A stretch of DNA of 64,000 bases from Sarcocystis neurona (lineage: Eukaryota; Apicomplexa; Conoidasida; Eucoccidiorida; Sarcocystidae): assembly GCA_000727475.1 (NCBI GenBank), contig KL647301.1, positions 1,097,456-1,161,455 on the forward strand, in the 5' to 3' direction. The notes below the pieces were generated by a model. That model saw only the letters and a program-made list of their open reading frames with translations, had not been told where the DNA came from and did no database searches. The position numbers and the translations under genes are program-made. Shown one piece after another: positions 11,901 through 23,402 of this stretch. Position 1 is the first letter of the stretch; each line of letters opens with the position of its first letter.

Positions 11901-14105
11901 ATTCACGCTCGCACGAAAACAGCAGCATATCGAGCATCAGACATGCAGAAAGCGCACCATCACCTTGCAGAAGCGTACATTTACGCGGATTCCTATACAC
12001 CACACTTGCCGTACACGTAATACTCATGTGCATGTAAGGTGATTCTACTGGCGCAGCAGGTCGTTCTTTATACACGGATTACTCCTGTCCAGGCTGGGGG
12101 GGCATGTTCTCTCGCATGTAGTAGTAATACTTCACGACACCTGGATACGCGGCGGCCGCGTACTCCGTTCGAAGGCGGCAACGGCCTAGCAGCTGTTAGT
12201 CATATTCCGTTTCGAATTCAAAAGTCTTTACGATGTAGATTCTAGCCCACGAAAAATTCACGCAGCGTGCGTGTTGCTCTAGTTAAGGAAGTTGAAGCGA
12301 ACCCAGAAGCCGCTTCAGTTCACTGAGTCGTTACGCACAGAAAACAAGGTAAGTTCCCAGGATCCTGTGCTGCTTTCACGTACTTCTATGTAGAAATATA
12401 TGCCGCAGCACATCTATTTTGATTTCGTGGAGAACGGTGCCGACAGCGTCCGACTTCCCAACATACGGCGTACCGGGGATCGAGTGCTCACGTGTATGCT
12501 GATGGAAATACGCTTCTTACACATCCATACATTTTGGCACACTACGCCCAAGTGCATACTGACTTGACCTGCGCTGTGTCGGAGGGCGAACAGGAATGTA
12601 TCAACTCTTGCGACTGAACTGAACGTTGTACTACGGATGATTATGGTGACTACTTCAGACATTTACCATGCGCCGGCAGAGATTGCCACACACCCTTGCT
12701 TGGCCGCCTTCGTGTGTGTCATCAGTCTTGATCGTAGAATCGGTGACTACAGAGGAAATGTGCCGCGCAATAAGATGGACAGGCACGGCGTCATTATTTA
12801 CAAACGCAGGGTCGGGGGGCAAAACTGAGCTCCACGAAAGAAGTGACCGTCGCCAGGGGTAGGGGGCGGATGCTATCACAGGAGGTAGTCTTCGAAACAT
12901 AAACAATACGTAGCGTATTTGTATACACGTGATAAGGGGCTGCAAGCAACTGAGAACTCTTACTCGGTCCGTCAGATTATACACTTGATATATAAATATA
13001 CAAATAGCTGTGTACGGATACATACAATGGTGTTGCTGGCATCGTTCAAGGCAGTCGCAGAGCAGCCTGTGCTCTTACACCGAAGCCCAGCACTGTACAG
13101 CCAAGCTGTTTCAGTTTGATCCCAGAAAAGGACTTCCAGTCTCGTCCACTGTTAAATCAGAACACGACGGCGGCAGCACTAAAAAACCAAGCGTTTCGTG
13201 TCGCGCAGGCGAAGGTCCGGCCACAGTGTCCGTGTGCGCAGACACATAAAATCATTTACTAATGAATCTGTTAATACATGAATATGTGTACGGCTACTTT
13301 CTGGTGGTGTGCGCATGTATTCGTATATTTCTGCAGACACGCACATTGAAATCTATGCACGTACACGCGCATACATCCTCCTCACGCCAAACGGATGCTA
13401 TTTGTTCAGTGTCGAAAGACTTGAGATGCCTAACGGCATTTGCTTGCTGCGGCTGCTCTTCTTTTCTACCCGTGCCGGCGCAGCGGGGACAAGCGACGGC
13501 AGGATTTACGTTCCTGTTGGACCGGTTGCCAGCCTGCGAATTTTCAGCCTCTTTCTCCAGCAAATTGTCTGGCGGAAATTCTCAACCGGCGAGATCGCTG
13601 CTTACTACCACCCAAATGTGAAGACGCCAAAAAGCTCCGCAACGGAGGAGTACAGGAGCATAAGCGTGGCATCTGCACACGGTCGTTTGATAAGATGTGC
13701 AGGCCGCGCGCACGTGTAGTTGTTCACGCACACATACAGCCTTGTACAAATTGTTTTCCTCTCAAGCGGATGAGGATATACATGGCAAAACAGATAAAAG
13801 GCTACGAAGTATCGTCGTAACGTATACACATCTTCCGTCTCAGCGGTAGTTAATCAGAACCTCTCACATACGGACACTCAGAGATACGTTGCTGAAGATG
13901 CATGGTCACGGTGTGTACGACCTTGTACTTCTGCACACACATACACGTTGGCGTACGCGTGTAGCAACTGCGAAGAAACACTTTGATACTAACAGCTGCC
14001 TTCCCCATGGTGACTTCAGGCAGACAGGGTGCGTGACGTTATTCTCTTATGTGCACCAGTTCCTTAAAAATATCCACATCGCTTTTTTGTCAACTGAAAG
14101 GGCAG
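8963..14105. other. Spacer with no confident gene
   Basis: I cannot support a gene across these 5.1 kb. Weak signals are: a Lys/Arg-rich minus-strand open frame at 10431-10637 (ATG at 10637, 68 codons, no homology recognised); a plus-strand stretch at 10030-10180 that reads smoothly but has no good splice sites; a minus-strand stretch at 13450-13590 containing a CPRCAGTG motif; and a 9-bp-arm hairpin at 11615-11637. Simple sequence is less dense at 10.4-13.3 kb than elsewhere. Confidence 0.45.
11615..11637. repeat. Perfect hairpin, 9-bp arms
   Basis: Arms GACCTAGCT and AGCTAGGTC are exact inverse complements around a 5-base loop. The seven-base core GACCTAG/CTAGGTC recurs as a hairpin at 55521-55546. 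Function is unknown. Confidence 0.6.
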
Positions 14106-16925
14106 CTACAGCAGGGGCTGTCCCCCAGGCGGCCCAACCGCAACGCCAGCAGTAGAAGAAGCAAGACCAAAGTTAGCGAAGGCAGCGTCAAGCTCGTTCA
14201 TCTTCTGCACCAGCTGGTGAGTGGGAGCGATGCTCTTCAGACGTCTGCAAATACCACCCAGAGGACAAGATGATTGAGAAGCAAGGTTCAGGGGGGGAGA
14301 CATCTTACAGGTTCCCATTGTTTCCCTCCGCATCAACGGACGCAGAAAATAGCACAGCAGCATTTACCCGCACACACACGCGTACTTTAGTATGAAGAAG
14401 CCGAAACGATACAGGTACGCACGCAAGCACCCGTCTGTGGCACATACGTGCGTGTGCTGAAATCGACACGTAGACGTCCACACATGTAGAAACGCATAGC
14501 AGCTAGTAGGCACACGTGCTGACAGGCGTGTGTGGATCCACACGCATGTCTACGTGTTTGAAACTCACAGCTGTGGTTATATGTGCCGAAATAAGTGTAC
14601 TTACGGCAGTGTATGTATACATCAGCGTGCACGTGTGGAAACAAGGGAGCTGTATGCAGGCGTTGGTTAGGCGAAGGTGGCATGCCCGTGGCAACGCGAA
14701 GGGCACACACTGAGGAGATGGAATATATGATCTCGCACGGGAGCACACGCGTATACTGCCCCTACATATATATATATATGTTTACACCGACGTATTTGTA
14801 TGCGTATTTACCTGTGATACTGTACGCACCTATCTACACACACGTGTCTAAGGACGTGCGCATGCAGGCCTGTGTGCAGGCAGGATGGAACTGCAGAATA
14901 TCTATACACGCGTTTACACAGAGTTGTTGAGAGATATGTGCATCAGACGTCTGTCTTCGAGCAAGTGTCCTCAACGGACTCATACGGCAGCGCCGAACTG
15001 AAACACTACAGAACAAGTCACAAAGACGCGGTGATGCTGCTGATGCTGATTTTTCATTTTTGCATCAGCGAGTCAATGCAGAAGTGCATGGGCGACAAAA
15101 GGACAGCATGAATCTGCATGCTGCCTCGTGCAACTGCTCACGACCGCTCGCATATATATACATGTATACATACACGCGAGAGCGAAATATATGTATACGT
15201 ATCTATAGAGATGTAGAGAAACTAAAAAGTAGAAACCCATTGAAAAACGGGGCACCGGAGGAGAAGCAGATATGCGGGAAGAAGGAGACAACAAGCGAAG
15301 AACGCGAGTGTGTAACACTGATAGCGATAAAGAAGAGAGACGTGGCTTACACGTGCCTGCGTTTACGTGCTTAGAAAGAAGAAAAATGACTGCACAGATG
15401 GGCAAGAAATTTTTTTGTGGAAGACCGTATCTGCAAGTTCCAGGGGTGCAGTTCACTGAAGAGTCCAAGAAGAACACGGCAGTAATCTCTACAGATTTGG
15501 GAATGAGAAGAAGCGCACAAACAGGCATCAGCAGCAGCAAAAAATAGTAATTGTCTGCGGTGGAAAGGGAGGGTGTGCGGCATCCTGTCTCACTCGAAGA
15601 AGAAGTCAGCGTCTCGGTGCTTTCGCATGTTGCGACAGCAGCAGATGAGATTCACCAGTGCCTCGGTGTTGCAGGGGGTCTGAAAAAAAAAGGCGGAACA
15701 AGGAAGACCTCCGCTTTTTCTGTTGGTGTGGGGAGTAGCGCTTCCCTAGAAAAGAGGAACAAAAGCACGCTCCTTGCAGAAAAGACTAAAGAATTCTACT
15801 GCCGGCCATTTCACCCACAAACATCTGCGTCCGTCCCAGAGAGACACATCGAAAGCTGCCAGCACTCGCCAGGCAGTAAGGACATCCTGCCCGGATACGG
15901 AGGAGCCAGAAAAGCGCCAGCGCCCGGCGCAGCAGCGAGGAAACGACAGCTGCTGCGCAAAAGACAGACACAAAGATTTTCCGTGCATGCAAGACATGAC
16001 GACGAAGTTACCAAAATCCATTTGTAGTAGTTCTTGCGCTGCCTCCGCCTCTACGCTGTGGTACGTTTATTTCCACTTTTGGCGACAAGTACGAGCAAGT
16101 CGGTACCGCCAACAGTCGAACCACCTTCCGTTTCTACTTCACTAGACGGAGACGCAAGGACACACCTTCTGCACTTCTCTTTCTCATCCTAGTCTTGCAA
16201 TTCTTCCGCTTCTGCTTGTTCCTCCCAGTTTTTCTTCTCTCTGCAGTTCCCCCCTCCCTTTCTCCGACTTCCTCTTAGCCCCCAGGTTTGTGAACTGCTT
16301 CAAGGTTCACAGTATTTGTCTCTCTCCTCCGCAGCAGCACCACTCGTACCGCTAGCAGCAGCAGTAGTTGCGAAGCTTTACAAGATATCTCCATCAGTAT
16401 GACATCTTCAGAGGGCTCTACGTGTAGCACGAACGCGGGAGATCGGCACTTCTTCTCTAAGAAAAAAAAAGTCCTGTCTCTCTGCACGGGTACTCTGCGC
16501 CAGAACTACTGCATGCGCGCACGTGGGACGCACTCGGGTGAACTCTTTGTACATTTCGCAGAACAATGTGTTACCTGCTGATAAGCCTTCGTGAGATCCT
16601 CGAGGCTTTCTCCCCACATGCGTCGCTGTATATTCGCTGCTGCTTTTCCTGCGACGACCAGAGAGACACTCGCAACAGCAGCGACTTTTCCACACTTACA
16701 TATGCGTATCAGAGGAGAGGAACTCTATGCAATTCCACAAACATCCCCACAGTTGATCCGTATTTACATCCATATGTATATGTACATATATATACAACAC
16801 CCCCAGAAGACGTAGCACCTGCAGCCGCACTGCATATATACACACATGTGTATAAACGTGAAGCAGCACGTACATATATATATATATATATATATGTATA
16901 AATGGAAGTAGTACGTACGTATATG

Positions 16926-16964
<39 letters not shown>

Positions 16965-17850
16965 GAAGTAGTATGTACATATATGTATATACATAGCGAA
17001 GTGTGTACGTGTACATCCTGAGTGGAGCCGCGTGGCAAAGAAAAAAGCACCTGCTACAACTTGTCTTGACGTGGATACGTATGTGTAGGCCTACATATGT
17101 TTTGAAGAGAAGCTGCTACGCACGTGTTTTAATCTTCCTGCATACACGTATGTATACGTATATATGGGTCTTTATCTGGGGAGGTATGTATATACATATA
17201 TATATATATATATATTTACAGACACTTTTTGACTCGAAGTGGGCGAATTGTAACCAGTCTCTTACGAGTATCTATCTCTCTACTTATCTACGTGCGCACA
17301 TACGTATATACATCTTAATCACATCTGGACGGCATTTGAGCACGCGTTTGCATATATCTTGACGTCTCAATACATATATATATATACATACATACATATA
17401 TATTGCATATATCTCGACGTGTTTATATATATATATATGTACATTGTGCAAAGTGTAGCTAAAGATGCCTTTTGTTAATAGGCAACAGCTGACGGAATAT
17501 TTTGCGCTGACTAACATACCGACAGAGAGAAGGGAGGACGTGCTGGGTTGCGTGTATTGTTGACAAAGCGTCTCGATATCTCCCAAAGAAAGATACGCCT
17601 CCTGCGGATTTCCCTGAACTGTTTTGTCGTCGCAGCAGCAGCAGAGAAGGCAGCAGCAGCAACCCCGGCCGCAACAGCGCAGCACCGGCAGCACACCAAC
17701 AGCAGCCATCTCACCACGAGCAGGAAGGGCAGCGCGTCCGCAGGAGCACCCAGAGCGGCGGCGAGGCTTAAACACGAGACAGAAAAACCAGCTGCAAGAC
17801 AACCCTGACCTGGCGCAGGGCGCGAGGCAGGCAGACGTGCACGCGTGCAT
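14106..17850 (-). CDS. Hypothetical protein, seven exons, possible helical repeat
   Basis: I do not recognise this protein. Seven minus-strand exons join in phase to 263 codons plus stop: 17715-17850 (ATG at 17850), 17520-17618, 16575-16648, 16382-16415, 15815-16038, 15594-15679 and 14106-14244. Donors are GTGAGA, GTATGT, GTAACA, GTAAAG, GTGAAA and GTGAGA. The first ~45 residues are rich in Cys, Ala and Arg with no acidic residue, so an organelle leader is possible. The C-terminal ~75 residues look helical, with alternating small and Leu positions (NTEALVNLICC, FFERLKSI, QKMNELDAAFANFGL). That is reminiscent of the heptatricopeptide/RAP repeat proteins of apicomplexan mitochondria, but I see no RAP signature. 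Exon 15815-16038 is the weakest; part of it could be intron. The gene is likely real because the phases agree throughout; its function is unknown. Confidence 0.5.
16649..17519 (-). repeat. Intron with (TA)n and (GA)n microsatellites
   Basis: Intron between the second and third exons of the gene above. It contains (TA)n runs near 16873-16896, 16926-16946, 17190-17215 and 17370-17440, and a (GA)n run at 16947-16963. No exon is visible inside it. Confidence 0.6.
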
Positions 17851-19501
17851 GCGTCTGGCAGAGACACGCCACCCAGCCGCAGCTACACCTCCTCGTGCGC
17901 CTGCGACCGTTGCTCAACAAACGCGTTATTCAGCAGTCGAACTGGATGCAGCCTGGCCCCAAGGCCAGAAAAACACGGCTGCTGCACATGCATGAGAGAC
18001 GCAAAACGCGTCATACGGAGGCAGGAGGGGACACGCATGCACTTCAGTCGAGACAGAGACAGACTCAAAGAGGTAGTTATTGCATAATAGATGAGCCGAC
18101 AGCTGGATACAAAAGCAGCAGCACTAGTAGATACAACAGACCGACAGACAAAGTCACCAGGACCTACAGACAGGTGGACAGATACGCAGCCTGACACATA
18201 CATGGAGGTACACAAATGGATATGGATGTATACACGCCTCCCTACAAATACACATATATGCATATATATATATATATATGTGTGTCAATGTATACACACG
18301 TAACACACGTCGACTTACACGTATAAGACGCGCGCGTTAACCACATCACCACACAGGCAAGGCACACCAACGTCCACCATGTACATATATATGTGTATAT
18401 ACCCACGCACGCTGCGTACGCGCAGACGACTGGTTTACATTCCAAGGAAGCAGCTGTCGTGTGGCGCACCCAGAGCTGCAGATCGACGTGACGTTCACAA
18501 GTGTGACTACACACGTACATTTACCACGTATATGCGTACATCTGCATATATGTTCGCAGGTGAGACCCAAAGACATATTTGCCCACGCAATTATATGCTG
18601 CCGTGTATACACGCAGACACATACACATACAGCTACGCAGGTGCAAATTCATGGAGGCGTACATAGATCTGCGGACCCAAATATATGCCGCGGTGTCATC
18701 CGCAGACAAACCCACACACGGAGACGTAGGCGCAAATTTACACATGGGCGTAGGGTCACCTGCCCAGGCATGTGCAGGGACGCTTGGATGACAGTACGTA
18801 GCCACGCAGACACGAGGGGTGGCAGCAGCAGCTGCAGTAGTACTCGTGCAGCAGAACAGCAGCCTCTGGAGCCGTAGTAACATGAAGAAGGGTACGTCTT
18901 ACCGACACTTACACAGATAGGCACCTACGCATATTGCAGATGACATTTCTTTCGCTTGTCACGCTGTTCCTGCCTTCCTTGTCGTCTCACTTCTAACATC
19001 TGACCATGCTGCTCTTCAGGCATACCTCCTTGTCTACCCAGTGGCGAGCAGTATCGCCTTTTGATCTGCTTTCGACCTGCACGTCCCTGTTTCTCCACTT
19101 TTTCGTTTGTTGTGTGTAGACATGCAGACAAAGAACCGTGGACAAAGAAAACGACTCTCAAGCCAGAAATGCTCTTTACGGCGCTGTTGCTTCTACTCCG
19201 CAGAACTTCTCTTAGAACGCCACTACTGCTACGGGAACAAAACCAACGCGACCGGCACTTCTGTACGACTGCGACTGCGACGAGAAGGCTACAAACACTA
19301 CTACGACGTGCTTCTTAGTGTCCGTTTGATTTTTCCCTCTTCAAAGGGCCTCTGGCAACAACTACCACTCCTGGATGATGTTGCCCTTACAACCGAAGAA
19401 ATTTCTTTGAGACATCTGACAGCAGCACGTCCTAGTGAAACGAACACTGCATCTTCCAGCACACCCGCGACTCTTAAAATGTCGTGGCGAAAAAGTATTC
19501 G
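17851..19501. other. Spacer, CA/TA simple sequence and short open frames
   Basis: Mostly CA- and TACGTA-type simple sequence with a (TA)n run near 18260-18282. A minus-strand frame at 18925-19080 reads as a basic, Gln-rich tail and a plus-strand frame at 19330-19538 also reads smoothly. Neither has good splice sites or a recognisable family, so I do not call them. Confidence 0.4.
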
Positions 19502-21364
19502 TCATGGAAATTTGCCGCTTGAACGACTCCGTCGCTGAAGAAAACGATCAAAGAACCTCCTCCTATTTCCTTCAGGATCTGTTTCTACCCATTCACTCTT
19601 GTCAGTCAATACCGGCGAGGACTCCTCTGGTTGCTGCAAAAGCTGCTGCGGCTGCTGAGGATGCTGTTGCTGCTGCTCCTGCCGCGTGAAGCGTCTCCCT
19701 CACCGACCGTCGAGCACTACACTTGGCAAGCCAGCAGGACACGTAGACGAGAACCGAGCTTGTTCTCTGCCACAGGCGGACAGTAACGCCTATGATGGTA
19801 CTCGTATACTACGACTGTAGCAGTGTAATTACTGGTTCGTTGCCGGACAAACTCCCTCACTCTACTGGAAGCACTTTGAAGATAGGAGAGCGAAACTTCA
19901 CCGACGGGAGAGACTGGCCGGGCTATCCACACAGGTCCCTTTCTACTTCGGAATCTGACTATTCATATTTTTAGTCGGGGTCGCCCACCTGTGTATACAA
20001 GAGCAGAAGCAAATTTCCCCATGCAGCAGTCATCGTTCTGCGCAGCCTACAGCAGAAACGGCATCAGCAGCAGCAACAGGACACGAAGGCTATCTTTCTC
20101 TGCGCCCAACAGAGGAACACAACAGCGCAGTACCTATCGACAGGAGGGGCAACGACGGCCGCCGCAGTTATCACAAAACCAGCAGCGACCACCATCCCAG
20201 CAGCAGATGCGAGTAGCACACCGGCAGCACGAGCAGCAGTTAGCACGGCAGCAGCAATCGCAGCTGCAACCATAGCAGCGGCAGCACCAGCAATTCCTCT
20301 TGCGTTAACGTCAGTAGCACACAGCGGGCAAAAGCAATCGCAGCACGCACAGCAGCAGCAACAGTTCCTACTGGGTCGGCACAGCAGCGCTTAGCACAAC
20401 AGCGGCAGCAGCGCTTATCGTAACAGCAGTGCGAACCACCGCAGCCGCAGCTGCTGCACCAGCAACAACAGCCACTCCAGGAGTCGCAGCAGTTGCCGCC
20501 AGGCAGCAGCCGCACCAGTTACAACCGCCCCATAGATACACCATAGCAGCAGCAGTCCGTGCAGCACCCAGCGCAGCAGCAGCTACGACGACACCGCTTC
20601 AGTTGGGCAGCACTTCCCAGTCCAGCAGCAGTATACGCAGGAGCGCCACCGACAGAGCAGCAGCAGCGCCAGCGGCTGCCGCAGCGGAGCAGCAGTACAG
20701 CTTCTCGCAGCAGCAACAGCAGCACTTTTTACGAAGGAGTCCGCAGCACCAGAAGTTACCACAGCAGCAGCGGCTGCCGACGCAGGAGGAGGAGCAGCAC
20801 AGTTTATCCCTGCAGCCTCCACTTTTACCACGGCAGCAGCAGTAGCACACGATGGACAGCAGCAGGATAACGTAGGGCGCCATGGGCAGCAGCGACGACA
20901 ACAGGAGCTGCACCCGCAGCAGCAGCAGCTCACACGGCAGCAGCCCCAACGCCAGCCGGCGTAGCTGCAGCAACATTATACAGGCAACGTGACGAAGTAC
21001 GGCAGGGGCAGCGGCCAACAGTCGACGGCAGAATCAATCTACAACAGCACAACTTATCGCCCAGCAGCAACCCCCGCACACTCCCCACCAGCAACAGCAG
21101 CACCGCCAAGCATAAACACAGAATTGTCGAAAATTCAGCATTAACCCCTTAATAACTCTCACGTAACGAGCAAAAAAAGCGGAAATCAAAGTCGGATTCT
21201 CAACACGAGAATCTCACCAGTTTGTTCGCAGCTTCTGCTGCCAAAGCCCCGCGATTCATCAGCAACAGCTGCTGGACTCGCAGCACTTGCCTACGTGCAG
21301 CCGAAGGGACACACACAAACACCTGCGTCTCCTGGTTTCCACCCAGGCTCTTAAGAAGAAACCA
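19502..21364 (-). CDS. Hypothetical protein, two candidate exons
   Basis: Two minus-strand exons look genuine. 21218-21364 (acceptor CCTGCAG, donor CTG/GTGAGA, 49 codons, phase 0 both sides) encodes a helical stretch containing SLGGNQETQVFVCVPSAA. 19502-19678 (acceptor CGGCAG, phase 0, ending in TGA) begins with a Gln/His/Pro run and continues with SEWVETDPEGNRRRFF and a basic tail. They can be joined directly in phase, but further exons may lie between them (for example near 19720-19930). The sequence between is a (CAG)n block. I recognise no family. The 5' end is not found; a CAG/GTAGGA donor at 21831-21836 might mark the preceding exon. Confidence 0.35.
19985..21150. repeat. Interrupted (CAG)n block
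   Basis: About 1.1 kb of CAG/GCA repeat on the plus strand, broken by point changes. All plus-strand frames stay open for long stretches (poly-Gln, poly-Ala, poly-Ser) and the minus strand gives Cys/Leu/Ala runs. I read it as intron or intergenic sequence of the minus-strand gene around it, but exon status cannot be excluded. Confidence 0.6.
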
Positions 21365-21869
21365 CTGCAGGTGCATGCACACGAGAGCGGATAGAACGCG
21401 TGGTGCAGTACGTCCGCATATGTGCATACGTTCGTATCTGTACTGAAACACACGTCTATACATCTATGTATATACGTATATTTAGAGAGAGGTGCATGTA
21501 CGCACTTACGCATAGACACACGCATACGCGCACACCAGTGCGCACGAAGACATCTAAGCATCTCATCCACGTACACGTGCATACACGTGTACATGTACAC
21601 ACGTACATACACACATAGGGCTACACAGGTCTACTGGTGCGCACACGCTCCAATGGTATGCATGCGCTCCTAGTGCTGAAGAGAGAGAGAGAGAGAGAGA
21701 AAGAAAGAGGAAGGCCAGCCACGGGTCCCTGTAAAAGTGCAAAAGTACGTAAGCAGGCGCCCAACAGCAACTGCAGCAGCCTCGTCGTCGCAGAAGCTTC
21801 AACGCAGCAGAAACTCCCGCGGCAGCTTCCTACCTGCAAAGGGCCGTCTGCATCTTTACACGCATAGAA

Positions 21870-22900
21870 AAAACGTACGTTGCCACACGTTCACCTTGAC
21901 ATGTCCGCAAGTCCTCTACGTGTGTCTTCTTGGCGACACACTGATCCACGTGGTCGACGGGTGGGTGCCCTAATTACACAGTGTCATTGTCTGCCTTACA
22001 TGTACATATATATATATACATCATACGTAGACACCATCTACATAACAGTTGTAAGGAATCTGTGGTATATATATATATACATACACACCACACGTAGGCA
22101 CCGTCTACGTAGGCACCGTCTACGTAAGCACCGTCTACGTACGCACCGTCTACGTAGCAATCGTAGAGAATCTGCAGTATATATATATATATGTAACATC
22201 CGCTGGCAACGTCTACGTAACAATCGTAGAGAATCTGCGGGAATGCCTATCATTGTCGACACATATTTACATGTATACGCGGGTAACCACAGTGTCCGCA
22301 CATTCTCCCTTACCTGTATATACATAACATATGTGTTCGTCCCGTACGGGTGAACACGCGCCCCGTACTCACACAATGTCACGGCGTCTGCCTCGCGTGT
22401 ACATATACATACCCTCCCTATGCACCGGCTAGACACGAACACGTATATACACAGTGTCCACAAATTCTACCTTACACGTATATACAAACCGATATACACT
22501 CATACCGTACACGTGAACAAAGGGGCCTTATTCGCACAATATCACGATTTGCCTTACTTGTATATAAATATATATATATATATATTGATACTATGCGTAC
22601 GCACCGGCTACACACACACACACACACACACACGCGTATATATACAAGCGTGTACGGTCTACATACTCTCCCGCACATGTATGTATATGTGTATGTATGT
22701 ATATTCATCCCGTTCGTATGAATACGGGTGCCCCATCCACAGCATGTCACGGTATGCCTTACGTGTTTGTAAATGTGAATGTTTATCTCGTACTGTACGC
22801 CGATGCAGCCGGTACACATATACACACACGCAAGCATGTGTACGGCGTCCACATTCAATTCTACACACGTACGTATGCCCTACGCAGTCCAGCGACATAC
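21870..22900. repeat. Degenerate tandem array, unit about 200 bp
   Basis: A diverged motif recurs about every 190-210 bases. One landmark is GGTGCCCTAATTACACAGTGTC near 21964, then CCCCGTACTCACACAATGTC near 22360, CACAATATCACG near 22534 and GGTGCCCCATCCACAGCATG near 22728, each followed by a TGCCTTAC- or TGCCTCGC-like segment. A second landmark, CACAGTGTCCGCACATTCT near 22288, recurs near 22453 and, more diverged, near 22660 and 22840. The spacers between landmarks are (TA)n and (CA)n. No coding capacity is seen. Confidence 0.55.
22092..22151. repeat. Four 15-bp tandem copies
   Basis: Unit ACGTAGGCACCGTCT, with copies 3 and 4 each changed at one position. It sits inside the larger degenerate array and is followed by two copies of CGTAGAGAATCTGC. 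Confidence 0.85.
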
Positions 22901-23402
22901 ACTTGTGTGTGAGTGTGTGTGTGTGTGTGTGCACCGACGCATGCATTCCACATTATAAACGCCAGTGGAGACAGCTCAAATACGAACGCGCCGTCCACCG
23001 TGCCCGCAGCAGCTTCGACAACAGCACGGCAACACGAAGAGTGCTGTTACCGCTTTTCCCAGCGGTAGCAGCAGCTGCCGAAGAAGGAGCACCGGTCGTA
23101 ACTTCAGACAGACATGTCCCGAAGGAATACAAGATCTTCGCACGTGGAAACGCGCACACTTCATGCGTGTGTTATTCCATATGCGTTGCAAGAGATAGAC
23201 ACTGATAGGTAGTTAGACGGGAAGATACACAGCGAGTAATATATGTATATGCGTGTGTACGTGCACGTAACTCTGCGTCGACACACTCACAACGGAGAGA
23301 CGACCTTCACAACTTTCCTTGTATGTCTATTCTGCCTCTGCTGGCTGAACACAGAAGATATATCTGCAGCTGTGCTGCGCTCTGGTGGTTTCTTGGGAAG
23401 AT
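22901..23402. other. Spacer with a possible minus-strand exon
   Basis: A minus-strand segment at about 23047-23131 follows an AAG acceptor and ends at a GTAACA donor; its translation is Ser/Ala/Thr-rich with no recognised family. A (TG)n run lies at 22907-22931. Nothing else is supportable. Confidence 0.25.

Noticed and set aside
19985..21150. CRISPR-like or mobile-element reading of the repeat block
   Set aside because: No spacer-repeat structure, terminal inverted repeats or transposase; it is interrupted trinucleotide repeat.
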